Below are positions 8,663 through 19,539 of a stretch of DNA of 64,000 bases, piece after piece. This stretch comes from Streptomyces cyanogenus (GTDB lineage Bacteria; Actinomycetota; Actinomycetes; Streptomycetales; Streptomycetaceae): the NCBI RefSeq assembly GCF_017526105.1, contig NZ_CP071839.1:1732501-1796500 (forward strand). The letters run 5' to 3'. Each line of letters opens with the position of its first letter. Position 1 is the stretch's first letter. The notes under the pieces were generated by a model that saw only the letters and a list, made by a program, of their open reading frames with translations, did no database searches and had not been told where the DNA came from. Both the position numbers and the translations under genes were made by a program.

Positions 8663-9849
8663 CGAAGGACGTGGCGGTGCTCGGTGCGGGCATGCACCCA
8701 TGGGGCAAGTGGGGCCGTGGCTTCGTGGAGTACGGGACGGCGGCGGCCCGCGCGGCACTCATGGACGCCGGCCTCGACTGGCGGGACGTCCGATCGGTCG
8801 TGGGTGCGGACACCGTGCGCGGCGGATATCCGGGACACGTCGCCGGAGCCACGTTCGCCAAGGCCCTCGGCTGGCAGGGAGCCACGGTGACCAGCGTGTA
8901 CGCGGCGTGCGCGTCCGGGGCCCAGGCCGTTGCCGCGGCGCGGGCCCAGATCCTCGCCGGCCTGGCGGACGTCGTCCTCGTGGTGGGTGCGGACGCAGCG
9001 CCCAAGGGATTCTTCCGGCCCGCGGGCGGGGACCGCCCCGACGATCCGGACTGGCTGCGGTTCCGCCTGCTCGGGGCGACGAATCCGGCGTACTTCGGGC
9101 TGTACGCGCGGCGGCGGATGGCGGTGCACGGGGACACACTGGAGGACTTCGCGCTGGTCAAGGTGAAGAACGCCGCCCTCGGGGTGCTCAACCCGTACGC
9201 CCGGTACCGCAAGCGGGTCACCGCCGAGGAAGTGGCCGCCTCCGCCGTGGTCGCGGACCCACTGCGGTTGCTGGACATCTGCGCCACCTCCGACGGCGGG
9301 GCCGCCCTGGTGCTGTCCAGCGTGGACTTCGCACACCGGCACGGTGTCGCCCGGCCGGTGCGGATCCGGGCGGTGTCCACGGTGACCCCCCGCTTCCCGA
9401 ACACGGTGCCGGACCTGCCGGACATCGCCACGGACTCCGCGGTCGCGGCGGCGCCGCCGGCGCGGACCTTCCGGGCGTCCATCGCCGGAGCCGCCTACGA
9501 GGAAGCGGGCATCGGCCCCGAGGACCTGTCCGTGGCCGAGGTGTACGACCTGTCCACCGCACTCGAACTGCAGTGGTACGAGGATCTGGGACTGTGCGGC
9601 GAGGGCGAGGGCGCGAAGCTGCTGCGGGAGGGCGCGACCGCCCCGGGCGGCCGGATACCCGTGAACACCAGCGGCGGGCTGGCCTCCTTCGGCGAGGCGG
9701 TCCCGGCCCAGGCCATCGCCCAGGTGTGCGAGTTGACCTGGCAGTTGAGAGGCGTGGCGGGCGACCGTCAGGTCGCCGGGGCGCGGGTGGGCATCACCGC
9801 CAACCAAGGGCTGTTCGGGCACGGTTCCTCGGTGGTCGCCGTGCGGTGA
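8659..9849 (+). CDS. Thiolase-like lipid-transfer protein (SCP-x/Ltp family)
   Basis: A 396-residue thiolase-fold protein beginning MTKDVAVLGAGMHPWGKWG. The nucleophile-region motif VYAACASGAQA retains a cysteine. YARRRMAVHGD, SVAEVYDLSTALE and the C-terminal NQGLFGHGSSVVA are typical of the SCP-x/lipid-transfer branch. Members either cleave beta-ketoacyl-CoA or, when paired with DUF35 proteins, act as retro-aldolases on sterol side chains. The retained Cys in the ACASG motif leans toward thiolase chemistry, but this is inference. GTG at 8659 overlaps the stop of the DUF35 gene by 4 bp, so start and operon status are clear. Confidence 0.88.
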   Translation: MTKDVAVLGAGMHPWGKWGRGFVEYGTAAARAALMDAGLDWRDVRSVVGADTVRGGYPGHVAGATFAKALGWQGATVTSVYAACASGAQAVAAARAQILAGLADVVLVVGADAAPKGFFRPAGGDRPDDPDWLRFRLLGATNPAYFGLYARRRMAVHGDTLEDFALVKVKNAALGVLNPYARYRKRVTAEEVAASAVVADPLRLLDICATSDGGAALVLSSVDFAHRHGVARPVRIRAVSTVTPRFPNTVPDLPDIATDSAVAAAPPARTFRASIAGAAYEEAGIGPEDLSVAEVYDLSTALELQWYEDLGLCGEGEGAKLLREGATAPGGRIPVNTSGGLASFGEAVPAQAIAQVCELTWQLRGVAGDRQVAGARVGITANQGLFGHGSSVVAVR

Positions 9850-9955
9850 GCGGAGCCGGGCCGGAGACTCCTGCGTCAGGAGGGAGATGTGGGACCTACA
9901 CGCTGAGTGATCACCTCGGAATCCTGCGTGAACGTCTCATGAACTGCGCCTGGGG

Positions 9956-11635
9956 GTGCCCGGACAGCGCCATCATGCTCCCGTGCACTCCTGGACGGAT
10001 ACTCTCCGCTTCGCCTTCCAGCCAGTGGTCAACCTGAGGACGGGCGCGGTCGCCGCACTGGAGACACTCGCCCGCCCGGAGACCGGCGACGTCCTGGCCC
10101 AGGCCCGCCGGGATCCCGAACTGGACGCCCGGCTGGCCGTGCTGGCGCTCCGCGCGGCGGCCCGCAAGGAGACGCTGCTACCGCTGCACCTGAACGTGTT
10201 CGCGGCCACGCTCGCCGACCTCGGCGGTCTGACACCGCTGCACGACGCCGTCCGCGCGGCGGGACGCCTGACCTGGGAGGTGACGCTCGACATCGTGCCG
10301 CCCTACACGCACGTGCCCCAGCGGGCCCTCCTGGAGGCGGTGGCCTCGCTGCGCGAGCAGGGCTTCCGGATCAGCGCGGACGGCGTCGGCGACGGCGACG
10401 TACCGCTCAGGCTGCTCACCGACCTCTCCCCCGACCTGGTCAAGCTCGACGCCTCCCTGCTGGCCCGGCCGGCCGCGGTACGGGCGATGCGGACGCTGTG
10501 CGAGGAACTGGGTGCCCTGGTCGCGGTGGAGGGCGTGGAGACGGAACTCCAGTGTGCGGGGGCCATGTCGGCCGGCGCGCAGCTGGGTCAGGGCGAGCTG
10601 TTCGCGCCCCCCGCCCGGATCCCCGCAGCGGACGTCTACGTTCCGCCGCCGGCTCCGGATGCCACCGCCGCTCCCCGTTCCGGGCCGTCGGTGCGGGAGT
10701 TCGTGCGACCCGCCGCCCTACTGCCGCTCACCGCCCCGGCAGGGCAGGTACGGGCGCTGCTGACCGGTTCGCCGGACGTCTCGGGGGTCCTGCTGGTGGA
10801 CCCGTCCGGCCGGCCCGTCCGGTCGGTGCACCGCTCGCGCTTCCTGCTGTCGATGTCGGGCCGCTACGGACACGCCCTGTACGCCGACCGGCCGGCCTTC
10901 AAACTGGGCGACGCGCCCCGCACGGTCGGCGTCGACGCGACCGCCTGGGAGGTGCTGGACGTGGTGGCGGTCGGGGGCCGGGACCGGACCTCCGACGACG
11001 TGGCGGTGGTCGACGCACACGGCCGGTGCGTGGGGGTCGTACGCCTGGCGGATCTCGTGCGGGCGCTGGCCGAGAGCCGGGTCGAGGAGGCCGCCGGGCT
11101 CAACCCGCTGACCCGGCTGCCCGGTTCGGACGCGATCGTGGACGAGGTGGACCGGCGGATCTCCGACGGGCGGGCGTTCGCGCTCAGCTGGCTGGACATC
11201 GATCACTTCAAGCAGGTCAACGACGGTGCCGGGTTCGCCGCGGGCGACGAGCTGATCCGCGCGGTGGGCCGCGCCCTCCAGCAGGCGGTCGCCGGGCACG
11301 CGCGCGTGGGGCACATCGGCGGTGACGACTTCCTGGTGCTGGCCGACGAGGAGGCGCTCGATCCGCTGGTGGCCGCCGTGCTGGACGTCCCCTGGGCGGC
11401 GGGCGGGCGGCCGGTCACCCTCTCCCTGGCGACCGTCGTCTGCGGCCCCGGCAGCGTGGGAGACCACCACCAGGCCGCCGCCCATCTCGCTCCGCTGAAG
11501 AAGGCCGCCAAGGCGCTCGACGGCGCGAGCTGGGTGCTGGGGCGCGCCGGGTCACCGGGTCACGAGGTCCGGCGCGGTGGCCTGGGTGAGGCCCCGGCGC
11601 AGGCCGGATACGCAGCCGCCGAGCCAGGGTGGTGA
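9956..11635 (+). CDS. EAL-CBS-GGDEF domain protein (cyclic di-GMP related)
   Basis: A 559-residue, apparently cytoplasmic protein with three regions. Residues about 18-225 form an EAL-like domain: ALETLARP in place of EAL, LHLNVFA, WEVTLD, ISADGVGDG where DDFGTG is usual, DLVKLD, VEGVETE and LGQGELF. Residues about 255-390 look like a CBS-domain pair (SGVLLVDPSGRPV, DVAVVDAHGRCVGVVRL). Residues about 395-530 form a GGDEF domain with LDIDHFKQVND and a GGDDF signature. Several EAL metal ligands are retained, but one Asp of the DD pair is Gly. The GGDEF half lacks an RxxD inhibitory site. CBS domains usually bind adenine nucleotides. The GTG at 9956 has a weak SD; GTG 9983 is an alternative. Confidence 0.85.
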   Translation: MPGQRHHAPVHSWTDTLRFAFQPVVNLRTGAVAALETLARPETGDVLAQARRDPELDARLAVLALRAAARKETLLPLHLNVFAATLADLGGLTPLHDAVRAAGRLTWEVTLDIVPPYTHVPQRALLEAVASLREQGFRISADGVGDGDVPLRLLTDLSPDLVKLDASLLARPAAVRAMRTLCEELGALVAVEGVETELQCAGAMSAGAQLGQGELFAPPARIPAADVYVPPPAPDATAAPRSGPSVREFVRPAALLPLTAPAGQVRALLTGSPDVSGVLLVDPSGRPVRSVHRSRFLLSMSGRYGHALYADRPAFKLGDAPRTVGVDATAWEVLDVVAVGGRDRTSDDVAVVDAHGRCVGVVRLADLVRALAESRVEEAAGLNPLTRLPGSDAIVDEVDRRISDGRAFALSWLDIDHFKQVNDGAGFAAGDELIRAVGRALQQAVAGHARVGHIGGDDFLVLADEEALDPLVAAVLDVPWAAGGRPVTLSLATVVCGPGSVGDHHQAAAHLAPLKKAAKALDGASWVLGRAGSPGHEVRRGGLGEAPAQAGYAAAEPGW

Positions 11636-11983
11636 ACAGCTCTTTCGTATACGTCCGTTGCGCCGGATCCGTGACGCACGGCCGAGGGAAAGGTGGGTGT
11701 CACCGTCACCGCAGGCAACCTTGACGCCCCCGGGACGCCGGTGAACACTTCCGGGTGTCAGCCGACATCGCCGTACATTCTCGGTGCTATCAGGCACTGC
11801 GGTAGAGGTCTGTCCTGCTCCACGGCCCGGCCGCCCAGGGCGATCCGGCTGCCACGGCACGCTCGTCACGGAAGCCGGGCGGGGCGCGGGGCCCTCCCTG
11901 CCTTCGGCTGAAGTCGCCAAGGGAACCGTCCTGTACGACAGGGCCGGGGCCGACCGCCCCGTACCGGCGCCAAGGGAGCCGCC
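11636..11983 (+). other. Intergenic region upstream of glpF (348 bp)
   Basis: No ORF of credible codon usage was found. It must hold the glpFK promoter and leader. A small hairpin (CGGGGC, 5-nt loop, GCCCCG) lies about 20-35 bp before the glpF start. The sequence AGGGAGCC just before the ATG is the SD. I recognise no known riboswitch or GylR-type operator. Confidence 0.4.
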
Positions 11984-12733
11984 ATGAGCAACGGAGACAT
12001 ATTCGTCGGCGAGGTCATCGGCACCGCGATTCTGATCCTGTTCGGCGCCGGCGTCTGCGCCGCCGTCACCCTCCGGTACTCCAAGGCAAGGGCCTCGGGC
12101 TGGGTCGTGATCGCGTTCGGCTGGGGCTTCGGCGTGCTAGCCGGCGCGTACACCGCCGCTCCCCTCTCCGGCGGTCACCTCAATCCGGCGGTCACCATCG
12201 GCATCGCCGTGGACACCGGCAGGTGGGGCAAGGTCTGGGTGTATCTGCTCGGGCAGATCGTCGGCGCGATGCTCGGCGCCGTACTGGCGTATCTGGTGTA
12301 CCTCGCCCAGTTCCAGGCCAACGTCCGCACGGAAGGCACCACCGACGGCACCGCCGGCGAACCCGTGCCGACGCTCGGTGTCTTCTCCACCATCCCGGAG
12401 ATCCGGAACCCGGTCGCCAATCTCGTCACGGAGATCATCGCGACCGTCGCGCTCGTCCTGCCGGTCCTCGCCTTCGGGCTCACGAAGGGGCTCGGCGAAT
12501 CCGGCACCACCGTGCTGATCGTCTCCTTGCTAGTCGTCGGCATCGGCCTCTCCCTCGGCGGCCCCACCGGCTACGCCATCAATCCGGCCCGCGACCTCGG
12601 CCCACGCCTCGTGCACACCTTCCTGCCGATCCCCAACAAGGGCAGCTCCGACTGGGGTTATGCCTGGATCCCGGTCGTCGGCCCGCTCGTCGGCGGAGCA
12701 CTGGCCGGCCTGGTCTACAACGCCGCCTTCTGA
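11984..12733 (+). CDS. glpF: Glycerol uptake facilitator (aquaglyceroporin)
   Basis: A 249-residue MIP-family channel that admits glycerol by facilitated diffusion. Six membrane segments are apparent. The two pore half-helices carry [11 protein letters not shown] and [11 protein letters not shown]. The Asp after the second NPAR is the hallmark of the glycerol-conducting subgroup rather than of water-only aquaporins. The ATG at 11984 has AGGGAG upstream. It precedes glpK by 67 bp on the same strand, so entry and phosphorylation are co-encoded. No glpD (glycerol-3-phosphate dehydrogenase) or gylR-like regulator lies next to it, unlike the gyl operon of S. coelicolor; this may be a second glycerol locus. 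Confidence 0.95.
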   Translation: MSNGDIFVGEVIGTAILILFGAGVCAAVTLRYSKARASGWVVIAFGWGFGVLAGAYTAAPLSGGHLNPAVTIGIAVDTGRWGKVWVYLLGQIVGAMLGAVLAYLVYLAQFQANVRTEGTTDGTAGEPVPTLGVFSTIPEIRNPVANLVTEIIATVALVLPVLAFGLTKGLGESGTTVLIVSLLVVGIGLSLGGPTGYAINPARDLGPRLVHTFLPIPNKGSSDWGYAWIPVVGPLVGGALAGLVYNAAF

Positions 12734-12800
12734 TTGCCCGACTTCCGATTCCCGCACGGTCCTCCGACCAGCGATCCGACCCAGCGACCCAGGGGCAGCC

Positions 12801-14330
12801 ATGACGGACACCGCCGGCACGTATGTCGCCGCCATCGACCAGGGCACCACCTCCAGCCGCTGCATCGTCTTCGACCACAGCGGCGCGATCGTCGCCGTCG
12901 ACCAGCGCGAGCACCGGCAGATCTTTCCCAAGCCGGGCTGGGTGGAGCACGACGCCACCGAGATCTGGTCCAAGGTGCAGGCCGTGGTGGCCGGGGCGCT
13001 GGCCAAGGCCGGGCTGCGCGCCGACCAGCTGAGCGCCCTGGGCATCACCAACCAACGGGAGACCACGGTCCTGTGGGACCGCGCCACGGGCAAGCCCGTG
13101 CACAACGCCATCGTCTGGCAGGACACCCGGACGGCGGCGCTGTGTGCCGAACTGGGCGGCACGGACGGCCAGGACCGCTTCCGCGAACGGACCGGGCTGC
13201 CGCTGGCCAGCTACTTCTCCGGGCCCAAGGCGGCCTGGCTGCTGGACCACGTGCCCGGTCTGCGGCAGCGGGCCGAACGCGGTGAGATCGCGTTCGGAAC
13301 CATCGACTCCTGGCTGATCTGGAACCTCACGGGCGGCACCGACGGCGGCCGGCACGTCACCGACGTCACCAACGCCGGCCGCACGATGCTGATGAACCTG
13401 GACACCCTCCAGTGGGACGCCTCCATCCTCTCCGCGATGAACGTGCCCGAGGCCGTGCTCCCCGAGATCCGGTCCTCCGCCGAGGTGTACGGCACCGCGG
13501 TCGGACAGCTGTCCGGGGTGCCCGTGGCCTCCGCGCTGGGCGACCAGCAGGCCGCCGTGTTCGGGCAGGCCTGCTATGACGTCGGCACCGCGAAGAACAC
13601 CTACGGCACCGGCAGTTTCCTGCTCCTGAACACCGGCAACCGGCCGGTGCCGTCCAAGAGCGGGCTGCTGACGACGATGGGCTACAAGATCGGCGGGGAG
13701 GCGCCGGTGTACTGCCTGGAGGGGTCCATAGCGATAACGGGCGCGCTGGTCCAGTGGTTCCGAGATCAGCTCGGGATCATCCGGAGCGCCGACGAGATCG
13801 AGACGCTGGCGGCGAGCGTCGACGACAACGGCGGCGCCTACATCGTGCCGGCGTTCTCCGGCCTTTTCGCGCCGTACTGGCGCTCCGACGCGCGCGGGGT
13901 CGTCACCGGCCTCACCCGGTACGTCACGAAGGCCCACCTCGCGCGCGCGGTGCTGGAGGCGACGAGCTGGCAGACCCGCGAGGTCGTGGACGCGATGTAC
14001 CAGGACTCGGGGGTGCGGATCACCACCTTGAAGGTGGACGGCGGCATGACGAAGAACAACCTGCTCATGCAGCACCAGGCGGATGTCCTAGGCGTGCCGG
14101 TGATCCGGCCGCGGGTGTCGGAGACGACCTGTCTGGGCGCCGCCTACGCGGCCGGGCTGGCCACCGGGGTGTGGAACGACCTGGACGAGCTGAAGTCGCA
14201 CTGGCAGAAGGACGCCGAGTGGACGCCCGCGATGGAGGCGCCGGTCCGCGACCGCGAGTACCGCAACTGGCGCAGGGCCGTGGAGAAGAGCTTCGGCTGG
14301 CTGGCCGAGGACGGGGGCCCGGAGGCGTAG
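12801..14330 (+). CDS. glpK: Glycerol kinase
   Basis: A 509-residue FGGY-family kinase that phosphorylates glycerol to sn-glycerol-3-phosphate with ATP. The N-terminal phosphate-1 motif is [15 protein letters not shown]. Glycerol-contacting [12 protein letters not shown] and [10 protein letters not shown] segments follow. The FGGY signature region includes [15 protein letters not shown]. The C-terminal adenosine motif is [17 protein letters not shown]. Start at ATG 12801 ([13 protein letters not shown]) is preceded by AGGGG at 12791-12795; the frame is open further upstream but without homology. It converges on cvnD with a strong hairpin between the two. Confidence 0.97.
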   Translation: MTDTAGTYVAAIDQGTTSSRCIVFDHSGAIVAVDQREHRQIFPKPGWVEHDATEIWSKVQAVVAGALAKAGLRADQLSALGITNQRETTVLWDRATGKPVHNAIVWQDTRTAALCAELGGTDGQDRFRERTGLPLASYFSGPKAAWLLDHVPGLRQRAERGEIAFGTIDSWLIWNLTGGTDGGRHVTDVTNAGRTMLMNLDTLQWDASILSAMNVPEAVLPEIRSSAEVYGTAVGQLSGVPVASALGDQQAAVFGQACYDVGTAKNTYGTGSFLLLNTGNRPVPSKSGLLTTMGYKIGGEAPVYCLEGSIAITGALVQWFRDQLGIIRSADEIETLAASVDDNGGAYIVPAFSGLFAPYWRSDARGVVTGLTRYVTKAHLARAVLEATSWQTREVVDAMYQDSGVRITTLKVDGGMTKNNLLMQHQADVLGVPVIRPRVSETTCLGAAYAAGLATGVWNDLDELKSHWQKDAEWTPAMEAPVRDREYRNWRRAVEKSFGWLAEDGGPEA

Positions 14331-14369
14331 GAGCCGGCGCCCACGCGCGTGCGTGCTCCGCACAGGACC

Positions 14370-14405
14370 ACGGCCCGTACCCCGGTCGGCGGGGGTACGG
14401 GCCGT
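14370..14405. terminator. Bidirectional terminator between glpK and cvnD
   Basis: A perfect 14-bp stem, ACGGCCCGTACCCC and GGGGTACGGGCCGT, with an 8-nt loop. It lies between converging stops (14330 and 14415) and so can end transcription of both glpFK and the conservon. Confidence 0.8.
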
Positions 14406-14414
14406 ACCTGCCGG

Positions 14415-15000
14415 TCAGCCGGGCACAGTCTGGCGGCGGTCGGCCGCGTACTCCATGGCGTGCCGGACGACTCCGATGAGCACCTCCTTGACCGACTCCC
14501 GGTCACGGGCGTCACACAGCAGGACGGGCACGTCATCGTCCAGGTCGAGGGCCTGGCGGACGGACTCGGCCGGGTAACGGGCGGCTCCCTCGAAGCAGTT
14601 GACACCGACGACGAAGGGGATGGAACGCCGTTCGAAGTAGTCGACGGCGGCGAAGCAGTCCTCCAGGCGGCGGGTGTCGGCGAGGACGACGGCACCGAGC
14701 GCGCCCTCGGACAGCTCGTCCCACATGAACCAGAACCGTTCCTGCCCGGGCGTGCCGAAGAGGTAGAGCACCAGGTCCTCGCGCAGGGTGATACGGCCGA
14801 AGTCCATGGCGACCGTGGTGGTGTGCTTGGCCTCCACACCGCTGGTGTCGTCGACCGGACGCCCGGCCTCGGTGAGCAGTTCCTCGGTGCGCAGCGGCCT
14901 GATCTCGCTGACCGCGCCGACGAGGGTCGTCTTGCCCACGCCGAAGCCGCCGGCCACCAGGATCTTGAGCGTGACGGGCTCGACCGGAGGCTTGCCGCGC

Positions 15001-15020
<20 letters not shown>
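14415..15020 (-). CDS. cvnD: Conservon GTPase-like protein CvnD
   Basis: A 201-residue Ras-like GTP-binding protein, the fourth member of the conservon (cvnA-D) that Streptomyces carry in many copies. The proteins are thought to form a membrane-associated, G-protein-coupled-like signalling complex. It opens [20 protein letters not shown]. The P-loop is GGFGVGKTT, followed by [11 protein letters not shown], the switch region VAMDFGRI and [17 protein letters not shown]. The start at 15020 has AGGAG upstream and matches the usual cvnD N-terminus. The upstream oxoprolinase gene ends inside it (20-bp overlap in another frame), so translation may be coupled. In most conservons cvnD follows cvnC directly; here another gene intervenes. 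Confidence 0.93.
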
Positions 15021-18675
<3,655 letters not shown>

Positions 18676-18699
18676 GTCGCTACCCCGCTTCCGCGCCGG

Positions 18700-19095
18700 T
18701 CACAGCGCCCGGAGGCCGTTGATCACGTCGCGCAGAATACTCTCGTCCGGGAGCTCGGCCGGCGGGACCGGGCGGGTCACATGGACGAGTTCCGCGTGCA
18801 CCAGGTCGCCGATGAGGACGCGGACCACGCCGATCGGCAGGTCGAGCTCCGCGGCGAGTTCGGCGACCGACTGCGGTGCGTCCCGGCAGAGGCCGACGAT
18901 CTCCACGTGTTCGGGGGACAGTGTCGGGTCCGATTCCGGGTCGTCGGTGCCAGGCTCCGTGACCACCACCGCGATCAGATCGAGGCGGTGCTGCCCCGCA
19001 CTCGTGGTGCGGCCGCGCGTCATGGCGTACGGACGGACGACCGGCCCGGCTTCGTCGTCGAACCAGTGGTTTCTTGTCTGACCGTCTGCGCTCAT
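18700..19095 (-). CDS. cvnC: Conservon DUF742 protein CvnC
   Basis: A 131-residue DUF742 protein, the third conservon component. It shows VRPYAMTRGRT near residue 22 and a winged-helix-like region ending SVAELAAELDLPIGVVRVLI, then DLVHAELVHVTRP. DUF742 proteins are small cytoplasmic partners of the CvnB/CvnD pair; biochemical function is not established. The start codon lies 9 bp after the cvnB stop, and the oxoprolinase gene follows 24 bp after its own stop, so all belong to one transcript. Confidence 0.92.
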   Translation of the reverse strand: MSADGQTRNHWFDDEAGPVVRPYAMTRGRTTSAGQHRLDLIAVVVTEPGTDDPESDPTLSPEHVEIVGLCRDAPQSVAELAAELDLPIGVVRVLIGDLVHAELVHVTRPVPPAELPDESILRDVINGLRAL

Positions 19096-19104
19096 GTCAT
19101 CCCA

Positions 19105-19539
19105 CTACCCGCCTGCGGGCAGATCGGTGCGCGGGGCGGTGCCCAGATGCACGCCGACCCGCTTGACCAGGAGCGTCATCTCGTAGGCGACCTGTCCGAC
19201 GTCGGAGTCGGCGTCCGAGAGGACGGCGAGGCAGCTGCCGTCCCCGGCGGCGGTGACGAAGAGGAAGGCGTCGTCCAGTTCGACCACCGTCTGCCGGACG
19301 CTGCCCGCCTCGAAATGGCGGCCCACGCCCTTGGCGAGGCTGTGGAAGCCGGACGCCACGGCGGCCAGATGCTCGCTGTCCTCCCTGGTCAGGTCCTTGG
19401 ACGCCCCCGTCGGCAGTCCGTCGCCGGACAGGATGACGGCCTTGCGGATGCTGGCGACCCGGTCGACCAGGTCGTCCAGGAGCCAGTTCAGCTCGCCGTT
19501 GTTCGTCGCCGTGTGGCCGGTCGCCTTCGGTGCGGTCAT
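19105..19539 (-). CDS. cvnB: Conservon roadblock/LC7 protein CvnB
   Basis: A 144-residue roadblock/LC7-fold protein, presumed regulator of the CvnD GTPase, analogous to MglB with MglA. It begins near NNGELNWLLDDLVDRVASIR, typical of the family, and contains KAVILSGDGLP, FLFVTAAGDGSCLAVLSDAD and the terminal VKRVGVHL. Its ATG overlaps the cvnA stop (ATGA at 19536-19539), so it is translationally coupled to the sensor. It sits between the sensor kinase-like CvnA and the DUF742 protein CvnC, the standard conservon order. Confidence 0.94.
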   Translation of the reverse strand: MTAPKATGHTATNNGELNWLLDDLVDRVASIRKAVILSGDGLPTGASKDLTREDSEHLAAVASGFHSLAKGVGRHFEAGSVRQTVVELDDAFLFVTAAGDGSCLAVLSDADSDVGQVAYEMTLLVKRVGVHLGTAPRTDLPAGG

